DNA of 64,000 nucleotides from Kibdelosporangium banguiense (GTDB taxonomy: Bacteria; Actinomycetota; Actinomycetes; Mycobacteriales; Pseudonocardiaceae). The notes under the pieces were generated by a model. It saw nothing but the letters and a program-made list of their open reading frames with translations. It ran no database searches and was not told the DNA's origin. Positions 42,910-51,976 of the stretch are shown one piece after another. The DNA lies in contig NZ_JAGINW010000001.1 in NCBI RefSeq assembly GCF_017876405.1, positions 4,725,203-4,789,202 of the forward strand, written 5' to 3'. Each line of letters begins with the position of its first letter. Within the stretch, counting starts at the first letter, position 1. The translations under genes and the position numbers were made by a program.

Positions 42910-43498
42910 AACCGCGCAAGCACTTGTGCCGACCATGACGTCGGTGAAGATCGTCGTGGCGGGTGGTTTCGGTGCCGGCAAGACGACCTTCGTCGGATCG
43001 GTCTCCGAGATCATGCCGCTGACCACCGAGGCGGTGATGACCGAGGCCAGCATCGGCGTGGACGACGTGGAGGCGACGCCGGACAAGACGACCACGACCG
43101 TGGCGATGGACTTCGGCCGCGTTTCGCTGGACACGGACCTGATCCTGTACCTGTTCGGAACCCCTGGCCAGCAACGGTTCTGGTTCATGTGGGACGACCT
43201 GGTGCGAGGTGCGATCGGTGCCGTGGTGCTCGCCGACACCCGGCGGCTGGCCGACTCCTTCTCGCCCGTGGACTTCTTCGAGGAGCGCGGCCTGCCCTAC
43301 ATCGTGGGCCTCAACTGCTTCGACGGCGAACTCCACCACCGCGTCGAGGACGTCCGCCAGGCAATGGCCGTGGACAAGACCGTCCCGATAGTCCGCTGCG
43401 ACGCCCGCGACCGCGAGTCGACCAAACAAACACTGATCACACTCGTCGAGTACTCGGTGGAGCAATGGATAGCCGCGAACGGAGTCCCAGCGCACTAA
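42890..43498 (+). CDS. cvnD: Conservon GTP-binding protein CvnD
   Basis: A 202-residue small GTPase-like protein. The P-loop is GGFGAGKTTFVG (about 23-34), and LFGTPGQQRFWFMWDDL is the switch II (G3) region. It starts with GTG inside the end of cvnC, the usual conservon arrangement. Its stop overlaps the convergent gene by 4 bases. Confidence 0.94.
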   Translation: MDSAGYRTAQALVPTMTSVKIVVAGGFGAGKTTFVGSVSEIMPLTTEAVMTEASIGVDDVEATPDKTTTTVAMDFGRVSLDTDLILYLFGTPGQQRFWFMWDDLVRGAIGAVVLADTRRLADSFSPVDFFEERGLPYIVGLNCFDGELHHRVEDVRQAMAVDKTVPIVRCDARDRESTKQTLITLVEYSVEQWIAANGVPAH

Positions 43499-44304
43499 CC
43501 GGGCGGGTCGCTCTCGTCTTCATAGATGTCCAGCGTCCCGCGGAAGTTGATTCGCTCGGTGCGAGACCTCATATCCAGCCGGTCGCGCGCTGAACGAACC
43601 GTGGGTGAGTGCCGTCCAGGCGTGGGCTTCGGGCGATAGTTGTCGGGGATCGTCGGCAGCCGGAAAAGGTCGCCTGGGATCGAGGTCGCCCATCCCGATT
43701 TCATCTGAGTGATACCGGCGAGTTCGTTCGAGCCCAACGGGCGTGATCTCGCCGCGGCGATCGAGCGCGCTCGCAGAAATGTCAGCGCCAGCCTGGCGAG
43801 CGCGGGAAGCGCGATCCACGACATCGAAACGCTGACGATCACGCACAGAGCTGCCGTCTGCGCGATGACGGTCAGGTCCGGCACCTGCTGGACGATCATG
43901 ACGTTGGTACCGAGCACGACGGGAAATGTGGCGGCCAGGTTGACCGCGGCCATTTTCCAGCGCGGAACACCGAGTTTCAGGACGGTATGTGCTGGAGCGA
44001 ACAGGTTCCGCGGTATTCGCGTACTGAACAGCGCCTGCTGCGGCGCGAACTTCCCCGCCAGGGAAATCCATTGCCGGTGTGACGATGATTTCCGCCATCG
44101 CCTGGCCGACTGGACACTGTCGAACTGCACCGCGATATTCCAGCCCGTCCCGCCAGGCGAAGGCGGCGATACATACGAGGTGAGATACCCCCGCGCCTGG
44201 GACGCCGCCGCGATCAGCCCTTTGCTCGCGACAAGGAACCCCTCGATCATGTCCAACGGCACATGGTGTGCGCTCTCAAGCAGAACAGGCTTCCTGGGCT
44301 TCAT
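43495..44304 (-). CDS. ABM-like domain protein with membrane segments
   Basis: A 269-residue protein. Residues about 1-90 resemble the antibiotic biosynthesis monooxygenase (ABM) dimeric fold (IEGFLVASKGLIAAASQARGY, WNIAVQFDSVQSARRW). Two membrane helices follow near residues 125-170, then a Pro/Arg-rich tail. ABM-plus-membrane proteins form a known but uncharacterised family. It is translationally coupled to the small membrane protein upstream. An oxygenase function is not established. Confidence 0.65.
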   Translation of the reverse strand: MKPRKPVLLESAHHVPLDMIEGFLVASKGLIAAASQARGYLTSYVSPPSPGGTGWNIAVQFDSVQSARRWRKSSSHRQWISLAGKFAPQQALFSTRIPRNLFAPAHTVLKLGVPRWKMAAVNLAATFPVVLGTNVMIVQQVPDLTVIAQTAALCVIVSVSMSWIALPALARLALTFLRARSIAAARSRPLGSNELAGITQMKSGWATSIPGDLFRLPTIPDNYRPKPTPGRHSPTVRSARDRLDMRSRTERINFRGTLDIYEDESDPPG

Positions 44305-44606
44305 CGGCTCGAGACCTCAGTCGGGAGCTTGCGCAGTCCGTCGAGCACGCGCTGCATGAGGGCGATGTCCGGTTGCTCGAAGCGGAGGCCGGCAAGCGGA
44401 GGCTGTGCGGGCTGCTCCACCACGGGACCGCGGGCAGCGGGAACAGGCACCGTGTCCGGGGCCTCGTGTGTTTCTGGAGGCGGGTTCGTTTCCCTGCTGC
44501 GCTGACGCGGTATGTCGCTTTTGGCCTGTGCCGTCACCAACCAGCAGATGGACAGGAGAAGGGACATAGAGACCGCGACGACTGCCTGCCACGCCAGGAC
44601 GCTCAT
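44301..44606 (-). CDS. Small membrane protein coupled to the ABM-like gene
   Basis: A 101-residue protein with an N-terminal membrane helix (VVAVSMSLLLSICWLV) and a Pro-rich exterior or cytoplasmic region. Its stop overlaps the next start by 4 bases. The start ATG at 44606 lacks a clear ribosome-binding site, and longer in-frame versions to 44678 exist. No family is known. Confidence 0.5.
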   Translation of the reverse strand: MSVLAWQAVVAVSMSLLLSICWLVTAQAKSDIPRQRSRETNPPPETHEAPDTVPVPAARGPVVEQPAQPPLAGLRFEQPDIALMQRVLDGLRKLPTEVSSR

Positions 44607-44783
44607 GCAGTGCACCGGCTGGGGTCCGCGGTTGCGTTGCCAATGATGTGAGCGGAGGTCAGATCGGGCTTCCAGCATGTCATCCGCACCCCCGGCCGCT
44701 CAGCTCCCATGATCCCCTCAATACCCATACGACGCTATGGCGCCGTAGGTTCATGACCTCGCGAGAAGCTACCGTGGTCCGCC

Positions 44784-45506
44784 GTGACCCCACCGATCGT
44801 CGTGGACACCCTCACATTCAACGATGACACCGATTTCGAAGCACTGACGGCCGAAATACTGAGCGGCGGAGGCGGCGTCGGCTCGAACAGAGGCGACAGC
44901 CACCCCCTCGACTGGATCAACCGCGCATACAACCAAGTGAAGCCAACGCCATACGCCTGCCGCCTCGCCCAGGGAGTCGCGAGCTGCCTCACCGCCGCCA
45001 ACCCCAGAATCCGCGCCCAGGCCTTGGTGTTCTTCCAAACACACCCATCCGCCTGCGGAGCCGACCGCATAACCACCCTGGCAGCAGGCAACCGCGACTT
45101 GTTCAGAGCAATCGACGACCCAATACACCCAGGCACCGATCTGGAATGGCAACTACTGACAGCACTCGCCGCCCAAATCGAAGCCCACAACACCGACGCC
45201 CTCACTCTGGCCCGCACCGACGCCCTCCACCCAGGCAAGGCAGCCCCTCTGATCGCCTCCCTGATCGCAGCCGACCCAACCTGGACATTCGCCAACGCAG
45301 AAAAGATCGTCCAGGCCACCCCGGAAGCCGGCGCCACAATCCTCATCCAGGCCCAAACCGGCAACCACGACATAATCTCCCTAGCCCAGCGCATAACCCC
45401 CTTATGCCACAACGAGCCCCGTTTCAAACTCGACATATCCCGATTCATCACCAACCCAACCACCCGCCAAAAAATCCTCGACACATTCACCCAATCCCCC
45501 GATTGA
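44784..45506 (+). CDS. Protein of unknown function
   Basis: A 240-residue, mostly helical protein starting with GTG (VTPPIVVDTLTFNDD). Its C-terminal half looks like helical repeats (LAAQIEAHNTDALTLARTD, KAAPLIASLIAADPTW). Third codon positions become A/C-rich towards the end, unlike most neighbours. The antisense frame over the same stretch gives a less protein-like sequence and is not called. No family is recognised. Confidence 0.62.
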   Translation: MTPPIVVDTLTFNDDTDFEALTAEILSGGGGVGSNRGDSHPLDWINRAYNQVKPTPYACRLAQGVASCLTAANPRIRAQALVFFQTHPSACGADRITTLAAGNRDLFRAIDDPIHPGTDLEWQLLTALAAQIEAHNTDALTLARTDALHPGKAAPLIASLIAADPTWTFANAEKIVQATPEAGATILIQAQTGNHDIISLAQRITPLCHNEPRFKLDISRFITNPTTRQKILDTFTQSPD

Positions 45507-45546
45507 CACCGACACCCCGCCATTCAGACGGGCAGTCCTAGCCAGG

Positions 45547-45648
45547 CCCGGTCAGCGCCCCGAGCGGAGAGCAAGCCCGGTTACCGAGTTTGAAGGTCTG
45601 GCGTGCCCGGTCAGCGCCCCCGGACGCAAACGAGCCCGGTTACCGAAC
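45547..45648 (+). repeat. Tandem ~45-bp GC-rich repeat
   Basis: Two diverged copies begin CCCGGTCAGCGCCCC and end AGCCCGGTTACCGA, at 45547-45588 and 45605-45648. A third, more diverged copy lies at 58399-58440 in the second dispersed repeat. The whole stretch 45507-46210 (about 700 bp) has no convincing gene. Confidence 0.6.
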
Positions 45649-45976
45649 CCCAACAACGAAAAGCGCGTCAGCGCAGCAGACTTGTGTCCTGAGTGTCCTT
45701 ACCCTCGGTCGGCCTGGGCGGAGCCTGATCACATAAGTCCAGGGGCACCGCAGCACAGCGGCGACCAACCCGAGCCCGGCGCGGCCCCAGCGAAACCCGA
45801 CCCAAAACCGGAGTCACCTTTCAGCGAAAAGCACCTCATAGTCGGGAGGCGCCGGCGGTCGGAAGCGTGCGGTGTCCTGGGCTTGTGTGGTTACCCTGGG
45901 GCGGGCCGATCGAGGGTGGGGGCGCGAACCGCTCTTCCGTCCTCATCTGAGGGAGGTTTGCCCGCCCGGCAGGGCA
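45631..45976 (+). repeat. Dispersed non-coding repeat, copy A
   Basis: 45631-45719 aligns without gaps to 58424-58512 (13 mismatches in 89 by my count). 45876-45976 aligns to 58506-58594. Copy A carries about 156 extra bases between the two blocks. It sits between the 3' ends of convergent genes, as does copy B. Confidence 0.75.
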
Positions 45977-46088
45977 CAATCTCTCCAAAGAAAAAGAGCC
46001 GCAATCACCAGCGCCCAAGCCCCACGAACTCCAACCCACCAGGCGATACCCAACTCCGCCCCTACACAAGAAGGCAGCCCCCGCCACT

Positions 46089-46133
46089 CCCAGGGGGGCG
46101 TCCCTGCTCCAGTCTACCGGGGGAGTGTGATCA
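46089..46133 (-). repeat. Dispersed repeat block, inverted relative to 58271-58314
   Basis: This block is the near-exact reverse complement of 58271-58314, with about five differences over 44 bases. The shared core includes GGAGCAGGGACGCCCCCC and CTCCCCCGGTAG on the copy-B strand. A GCTCC...GGAGC pairing in copy B suggests a hairpin. The relative order and orientation of the two repeat blocks differ between copies A and B. Confidence 0.72.
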
Positions 46134-46210
46134 ACAAAGGGGAAGAAGCGACCTGTGGACAACGAGATTTGCGAGTGGAGCCGTTCGTACGAAACCCCCG
46201 GCTGAAGCGG

Positions 46211-46972
46211 CTACACGGGCGGGACGAGAGTGAAGTAGCGGTCGAGAACCTCCCTGTCGCCGGTGATGTCGAAGTGGTCGGCCGGGACACGCTGCCAGAG
46301 GAACAACATCAGGTCGGAAGCTGTGCCAAGAAGTTCGACATCGCCTGAGCCGTCGACGAGCTGTACGTCATCGCCGGAGAACTGGACTGTCCGGCTGATT
46401 GTGCCGTCGGTGAAGCGGAACCGTTCACCTTGGCCGGCCGGAGCCTTCTGCCGTGCTCGCCGGAACGGTGCCATGACGGTGAAGGTCTGTTCGATGGCGC
46501 TTCGCGCGAGTTCGTGGTCAATCGGCTGATTGTTGGCGTCCCAGCGGTGGACGGCGGCCTCGATGGTCTGCATCTCCAGCCAGAACCCGGCTGTCTGCTC
46601 TCGCGACCACGTCCACACGGGCGTGTCCGATGCTGTGGTGGCGAACAGTTCCGCCAGTTCGGCCGCTCCTTCGGCGAACCAGTCGATCAGTCCCGCGGGC
46701 ATGAGCCCCAGGTTCGGAGCGGTGTCCGGCATCGGCCATCCCTCGGTATCCGCGGGAAGCCGCATGTAGCTGATCTCCATGGGATCCGGCGGCACAGTGG
46801 CTCTCGTGGAGATGAGGCGGATTACGTACCGCTGCACGCCGCCGAGGTGCGCGACCAGATCCGAGGTCGACCACCCCGGGCAGGACGCGATCAACGGCGC
46901 GTCCCCCGGCACCTGACGTACTGCTGCTTCGAACTCGAGGATCTCACGACGGAAGTGCGCAAGGTAATCCAT
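46211..46972 (-). CDS. Maleylpyruvate isomerase-family, mycothiol-dependent-like protein
   Basis: A 253-residue protein of the MDMPI/DinB-like superfamily. The N-terminal four-helix metal-binding domain contains SCPGWSTSDLVAHLGGVQRY (metal His in VAHL), then EMQTIEAAVHRWDA with a second conserved His. The C-terminal part has FRFTDGTISRTVQF. Many such proteins use mycothiol, the actinomycete thiol. The substrate is unknown. Start ATG 46972 fits the domain; a frame to 47143 extends into the divergent promoter. Confidence 0.85.
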   Translation of the reverse strand: MDYLAHFRREILEFEAAVRQVPGDAPLIASCPGWSTSDLVAHLGGVQRYVIRLISTRATVPPDPMEISYMRLPADTEGWPMPDTAPNLGLMPAGLIDWFAEGAAELAELFATTASDTPVWTWSREQTAGFWLEMQTIEAAVHRWDANNQPIDHELARSAIEQTFTVMAPFRRARQKAPAGQGERFRFTDGTISRTVQFSGDDVQLVDGSGDVELLGTASDLMLFLWQRVPADHFDITGDREVLDRYFTLVPPV

Positions 46973-47036
46973 GGTGTTCACTCTGGCAGAGGGACCCGGT
47001 TCGCTCGATCGGGTGATGGGTCGATAGCGTCCGCTT

Positions 47037-48869
47037 GTGAGAACTGTTCGCGTATTGGTCGCGTTCACGCTGTGCTCAGGAATTGCTCTGATTCCGCCAC
47101 AGACAGCTACGGCAGACCCGGATTGGGCTGGTCCGTTGAGCACGCGCGGCCGCTACATAGTCGACGTGAGCGGTGAACGCTTCAAACTGAAGTCGGGCAA
47201 CTGGCACGGGGCGAGCGGCACCTGGACGGGCTCCGGCGATATCGACGACCCGGCGAATCACCACGCGGGCGAGAAGGCCGACCAGATCCCGCTCGGTCTC
47301 ACCCGCACGAAGCTGAACACCGTCATCGACGGTTTCATCGAACTGGGGCTCAACAGCATCCGGTTGCCGTTCTCCAACCAGATGATCCACGACACGACCC
47401 CGGTGACCAGCCCGGTCGATCCGGAACTGCGCGGCCGGACTCCGCTGCAGATCTATGACGCGGTCGTGCAGCGGCTGACCGCGCGTGGTTTCGCGGTGAT
47501 CCTCAACAACCACACGACCACTTCCCGTTGGTGTTGTGGCGTGGACGGCAACGAGCGCTGGAACACGAGCCAAACAGCCCAGCAATGGGAAGAAGACTGG
47601 CTGTTCATGGCGCGCCGGTATGCGAGCAACAAACGCGTTGTGGGCGCCGACCTCTACAACGAGGTTCGCCGCACCATTCTGGACGATCCGAACTGGGGCT
47701 GGGGCAACGAACACGACTGGCAGCTGGCGAGCCAGCGGGCCGCCGACCGCATTCTCACCGAGGCCAACCCGGACCTGCTGATCTTCGTCGAAGGCATCAA
47801 CTGGACCGGCATCCCGGTTGACGGCCTGCCGCATGGCCGGCCGACCCTCGAGCCGGTCCGCACGCTTTCCCACACCCTGGTGGAGTCCGGAAAGCTTGTC
47901 TATTCCGCGCATTTCTACGGTTACACCGGCCCGAACCACACTGGGGCGACTGGTGCTGGCGAGACGCACGACCCGAGGTATCAGGACCTCAGTCCGCAGC
48001 AGCTGCGCGATGTGCTTTACCGCCAGGCTTTCTACGTCTCCGCCGAAACCGGGAACCACTTCACCGCGCCGGTGTGGATCAGCGAGTTCGGGGTCGGCGG
48101 GCGGGACAACAACGACCCGAAATCCAGGGCGTGGTTCGAGACGTTCGTCGACTATCTCATTGAGACGGACGCGGACTTCGCCTACTGGCCGCTGGTCGGT
48201 TTCCACACCGCACGCGCCGGCAACGGTTGGGGCCTGCTGCATTGGGACGCCGCCGGGCAGCGCATGGGCCTCTACGACGGCGACGACTGGCGAGCAGGAG
48301 CTTGGCGTCGGCTGATCAACGCGCCGGCCAAGCCTGCCACCAGCGCTGAACGCTGGTCGATGCTTACCCTGGACCACAGCGACTTCCAGCAGTCTCGCAC
48401 GATCCGGCAACACCCGGATTGGGACATCGGTGCCCGCAAGGGCGTCTGCCCGGACGGGCAACGGCTGATCGGCCTGAGCCACACCGGAAATCGCGGTTTG
48501 TGCACGGGAGCTTCGCACGCGCCGACCGGATTCACCCCGGTCCGTTCCGAGACCTATGTGGACACTGACTGGGCGAGTGGGTACACCAAGGTGCAGTGCC
48601 CGCCGAACTATTCCGCAGTCGGTTACGGAGTGCGAGGCTCGGCATTCTCGTCGGTGCTGTGTGCACGTTCGCCGGTCCCGCTCGGCAAAACCGGCCGGAC
48701 GGTGTGGTTCGACCGTCAGGACAACCGGGCGCCGGGTGGCGGCGAGTTCGCGTATGGCCATTACAAGGGGCAATGCGCCACTGACGAGTACATTGCCGGC
48801 GTCGCCTACACCGGCCGGTTCGGCTCAGGCCGTACTCCCGACGCGTTGCTCTGCCGCAAGATTGTGTGA
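47037..48869 (+). CDS. Secreted glycoside hydrolase family 5 enzyme
   Basis: A 610-residue secreted protein. A signal peptide (LVAFTLCSGIALIPPQTATA) is followed by a GH5-type TIM barrel to about residue 430, with acid/base Glu209 in DLYNEVRR and nucleophile Glu350 in WISEFGVGG. The last 170 residues hold several Cys (GVCPDGQRLIGLSH, QCPPNYSAVGYG) in what looks like a repeated lectin-like or binding module; I do not recognise it. The substrate is probably a beta-glucan or glycolipid. It starts with GTG, 64 bases from a divergent gene. Confidence 0.85.
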   Translation: MRTVRVLVAFTLCSGIALIPPQTATADPDWAGPLSTRGRYIVDVSGERFKLKSGNWHGASGTWTGSGDIDDPANHHAGEKADQIPLGLTRTKLNTVIDGFIELGLNSIRLPFSNQMIHDTTPVTSPVDPELRGRTPLQIYDAVVQRLTARGFAVILNNHTTTSRWCCGVDGNERWNTSQTAQQWEEDWLFMARRYASNKRVVGADLYNEVRRTILDDPNWGWGNEHDWQLASQRAADRILTEANPDLLIFVEGINWTGIPVDGLPHGRPTLEPVRTLSHTLVESGKLVYSAHFYGYTGPNHTGATGAGETHDPRYQDLSPQQLRDVLYRQAFYVSAETGNHFTAPVWISEFGVGGRDNNDPKSRAWFETFVDYLIETDADFAYWPLVGFHTARAGNGWGLLHWDAAGQRMGLYDGDDWRAGAWRRLINAPAKPATSAERWSMLTLDHSDFQQSRTIRQHPDWDIGARKGVCPDGQRLIGLSHTGNRGLCTGASHAPTGFTPVRSETYVDTDWASGYTKVQCPPNYSAVGYGVRGSAFSSVLCARSPVPLGKTGRTVWFDRQDNRAPGGGEFAYGHYKGQCATDEYIAGVAYTGRFGSGRTPDALLCRKIV

Positions 48870-48881
48870 GTCAATCGCAGG

Positions 48882-49802
48882 ATGGAACCGAATGTCATCC
48901 TGGCAGTACACGGCGGTGCCGGTAACGGGCTGATTCGCGCGGACACCTCGCCCGAGCTGGAACAGGCCTATCGGGACGGACTCGCTTCGGCTTTGCGTGC
49001 CGGCGAGCAGATTCTGCGCAGCGGTGGCACGAGTGTGACCGCGGTCGAGGTCGCTGTATGTGCACTCGAGGACGACGAACTGTTCAACGCCGGCAAAGGC
49101 TCGGTGTTCATTGAGGACGGTGGACATCAGCTGGACGCGTCGATCATGCGGGGCACTGATCTGGCTGCCGGTGCTGTCGCCGGTTTGCGGAATGTGCGCA
49201 ACCCGATTTCGGCGGCGCGTCTGGTCATGGAGTCCACACAATGGGTTCTGCTCGCTGGCGAAGGTGCTGAGGATCTCGCTATTCGAAACGGACTGGCGAC
49301 GGTCACCCAGGATTACTTCTGGACTCAACGCCGTTGGGACCAGCTGATGGACGCCAAGAATCCCGATACCCCGCAACAGGCTGAATACAGCACTGTCGGC
49401 GCGGTCGCGGTGGACCGCAATCGTGACCTGGCCGCCGCGACATCAACCGGCGGGATGAACAACAAAGTCCTCGGGCGTGTGGGGGATTCGCCGATCATCG
49501 GCGCGGGGACGTACGCCAGGAATGACACCCTGGCCGTCAGCGCGACCGGCCTGGGTGAGGTGTTCATTCGTGGCGCCGCGGCGAGCACGATTTCCAATCT
49601 GATCGAGTTCGGCGGAAGAGACCTGGTCACGGCTGTGCACGAGGTCGTTATGGAGCGTTTGCCCGCACTGGGTGGAACAGGTGGCGTGGTCGCCCTCAAC
49701 CGTGATGGCGTATTCACCGCGCCGCACAGCACTCCTGGGCTGCTGCACGGTTACCTCACGGCCGAGGGCACCATTGTGACCAAGGTCTTCACCGACGAGT
49801 GA
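48882..49802 (+). CDS. Isoaspartyl peptidase/L-asparaginase (Ntn hydrolase)
   Basis: A 306-residue plant-type asparaginase. The N-terminal LAVHGGAGN motif and ELFNAGKGSVF are diagnostic. Self-cleavage is predicted before Thr171 in EYSTVGAVAVD, which becomes the nucleophile; STGGMNNKVLGRVGDSPIIG forms the substrate pocket. It releases aspartate from isoaspartyl dipeptides or asparagine. It is 12 bases after the GH5 gene; its end overlaps the convergent ribosomal protection gene by 14 bases. Confidence 0.92.
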   Translation: MEPNVILAVHGGAGNGLIRADTSPELEQAYRDGLASALRAGEQILRSGGTSVTAVEVAVCALEDDELFNAGKGSVFIEDGGHQLDASIMRGTDLAAGAVAGLRNVRNPISAARLVMESTQWVLLAGEGAEDLAIRNGLATVTQDYFWTQRRWDQLMDAKNPDTPQQAEYSTVGAVAVDRNRDLAAATSTGGMNNKVLGRVGDSPIIGAGTYARNDTLAVSATGLGEVFIRGAAASTISNLIEFGGRDLVTAVHEVVMERLPALGGTGGVVALNRDGVFTAPHSTPGLLHGYLTAEGTIVTKVFTDE

Positions 49803-51771
49803 ACTGCAGATACTCCTTGCGATTCAATGGGTTTCGGTCGGTTCGCGACCTGCCCGGCGGCGTGTCGCGAACCGGTTCGTAGTGGTCGAAAGCGCATTCC
49901 AGCACGCCTTCACCGCGGGTCAACGACGGCAGTAGCCGGTCCAGTTCGTGCACCCGGGCGGCCGGGATGTCGCCTTCCAGCCGGCAGACCGAGCCACGTA
50001 TTTCCGAGGTGAGCGGAATTCCCCGCAACCGCACCAGAATCGGCTGCACAGTGCCGATCGTGTCCGCCGGGATCTCCAGGTGGAACCGGTGCATGGGTTC
50101 GTGCACCACGGTTCCGGCCTGCCGCAGGGCATCCATCAGCACCAGCGGCGTCAGGTACCGGAAATCCCCGGCCGTGCTCGACATGGACTTGTCGAATGTC
50201 GCGTGGGAATGGCTTTGCCTTGCCCAGTAACCCGAATGTGTCATCGTGACCACACAGTCGAGGACCTGCCAGCCGTGAATTCCCTGCAGCAGCGTCTCTT
50301 TCACGGTCTGTTCAACGGCCTTGAAGAACGCGTACGGCATCGACCCGAGTTCGACACCGAGCCGGAACTGGACTCCTGACCCTGCCGGCGCCGGATCGAC
50401 TCGCAGTCCGACCGTTGCCAGGTAAGGGTTGTCGCCCTTGTCGATGATCTCGAGCGCGGCCCCGGACCCGGCCGGCTGTTCGATACAGATCGTCGTGGTC
50501 TCCTGGCAGGTCACCGCGATGCCGAATTCGTCGGCCAGGGTGGCCTCGATGACTTCTTTCTGCACTTCACCGTAGAGCGAGACCGAGATCTCCTGGCGGA
50601 TCTCGTCCTGCCGCAGATTGATCAGCGGATCCTGCTCAGCCAGTTGTGTGAGGGCCACGTGCAGGGCACCTTTGTCCTCCGGGCGGACCGGGACGATTAC
50701 GGTTTCCAGCGTCGGCGGAGAGAAATTGTGCTGCCTGCCAAGCGGTGGCGGTACCCCGATCGTGTCACCGATCTGAATGTCCGCGAGGCCCCAGATCTTG
50801 CCGATCTGACCGGCCTTCACCGACATGCGGCGGACTGCCGGACCGCGGTCGAAAACGCTGATCGCGGTGACTTTTCCCTCTTTGCCGCCCTGGAACCGCA
50901 GCTTTTCACGTGTCCGCACGACGCCGGAGAACATCCGGACGTACGCGATCTTCTCCCCGGCCGCACCGCGCTCGACCTTGAAGACAGTGCCTGAGCCGGG
51001 ACCGTCCACAGTGCCCTCGGCAGCGGGCAGCAGCTGGGTGATCCCGGCCATCAGCGAGTCCAGTCCGGCACCCGTGATGGCCGATCCGAAGAAGACCGGA
51101 TGTGTCCTGGCTCTTTTGGTCTGCTCAGCCAAAGCCGTGCGCAGCCGATCGTAGGAAACGGCTGACGGGTCGTGGACGTACGCGGCGAGCAGCGCGTCGT
51201 CATACTCGGCGAGCACATCGACCAAATGAGAGATGAAACCAGCATCCGCGGCGTCAAAAGGAGTACTTCGCGCGCCGCGAGTGCCGATTTCGCTGACCGA
51301 GCCCATCGCGACGATGGCCGGGGTCAGTCTGGAGGAAATGCTTTCCAGCAGGGATTCGTACCGTGCCCCGCTGCGGTCTGTTTTGTTCACGAATATCAAG
51401 GTGGGAATGCGTAGCCTGCGCAGGGCGCGCATCAGCACCCGGGTCTGGGCCTGGACGCCTTCCACTGCGGAGATCACCAGGACAGCCCCGTCGAGGACGC
51501 TCAGGGAGCGTTCCACCTCGGCGATGAAGTCCGGGTGCCCGGGCGTGTCGATCAGGTTGACGGTGACGTCGCCGACCACAAACGACACCACAGCCGATTT
51601 GATCGTGATGCCGCGTTGCCGTTCCAGCGCCAGGGAATCGGTCTGTGTACTGCCGTCGTCGACGCTGCCGATCTCGTCGATGACACCGGCGGCGTGCAAC
51701 AGCCGCTCGGTGAGGCTGGTTTTACCAGCGTCGATGTGCGCCAGAATGCCCAAGTTGAGCGTGCGTGACAA
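49789..51771 (-). CDS. Tetracycline-type ribosomal protection protein (OtrA/TetM family)
   Basis: A 660-residue elongation factor G-like GTPase. G1 is AHIDAGKTS (about 11-19), G3 DTPGHPDF and G4 VNKTDRSG. Domains II-V follow with the family's C-terminal end. The closest pattern I recall is OtrA of tetracycline producers. It would release tetracycline from the ribosome, or act on some other ribosome-bound ligand. The start is TTG at 51771 with GAGG 9 bases upstream. An out-of-frame ATG at 51778 opens an 18-codon ORF overlapping the start. Confidence 0.9.
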   Translation of the reverse strand: MSRTLNLGILAHIDAGKTSLTERLLHAAGVIDEIGSVDDGSTQTDSLALERQRGITIKSAVVSFVVGDVTVNLIDTPGHPDFIAEVERSLSVLDGAVLVISAVEGVQAQTRVLMRALRRLRIPTLIFVNKTDRSGARYESLLESISSRLTPAIVAMGSVSEIGTRGARSTPFDAADAGFISHLVDVLAEYDDALLAAYVHDPSAVSYDRLRTALAEQTKRARTHPVFFGSAITGAGLDSLMAGITQLLPAAEGTVDGPGSGTVFKVERGAAGEKIAYVRMFSGVVRTREKLRFQGGKEGKVTAISVFDRGPAVRRMSVKAGQIGKIWGLADIQIGDTIGVPPPLGRQHNFSPPTLETVIVPVRPEDKGALHVALTQLAEQDPLINLRQDEIRQEISVSLYGEVQKEVIEATLADEFGIAVTCQETTTICIEQPAGSGAALEIIDKGDNPYLATVGLRVDPAPAGSGVQFRLGVELGSMPYAFFKAVEQTVKETLLQGIHGWQVLDCVVTMTHSGYWARQSHSHATFDKSMSSTAGDFRYLTPLVLMDALRQAGTVVHEPMHRFHLEIPADTIGTVQPILVRLRGIPLTSEIRGSVCRLEGDIPAARVHELDRLLPSLTRGEGVLECAFDHYEPVRDTPPGRSRTDRNPLNRKEYLQFTRR

Positions 51772-51976
51772 GCTTCATGTCCTCTGGATAGGCGTCAGTT
51801 CCTTTCTGGATGGACATGAACGCGAGTCGCACTCTGCTCTCCTAAGTCGGGCCGATCTGCGAGCCAGTTGACCAGAGGCCGTACTCGGGCGGCAACCGAA
51901 TTTTGTGACGCGAGTCGCGAGCACAGCCCGTGCAGCCGGGTTACTCTCCGGTCAAGTCGAGGATGTGGAGGTCAGC

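Noticed and set aside
44735..45523. 262-codon minus-strand frame over the unknown protein at 44784
   Set aside because: Both strands are open, but the plus strand gives the more protein-like helical sequence. Kept only as a residual doubt.
45682..46233. Pro/Arg-rich frames in the dispersed repeat (also 58267-58449)
   Set aside because: Shared peptide pieces arise because the DNA repeat is shared; no ribosome-binding site or domain.
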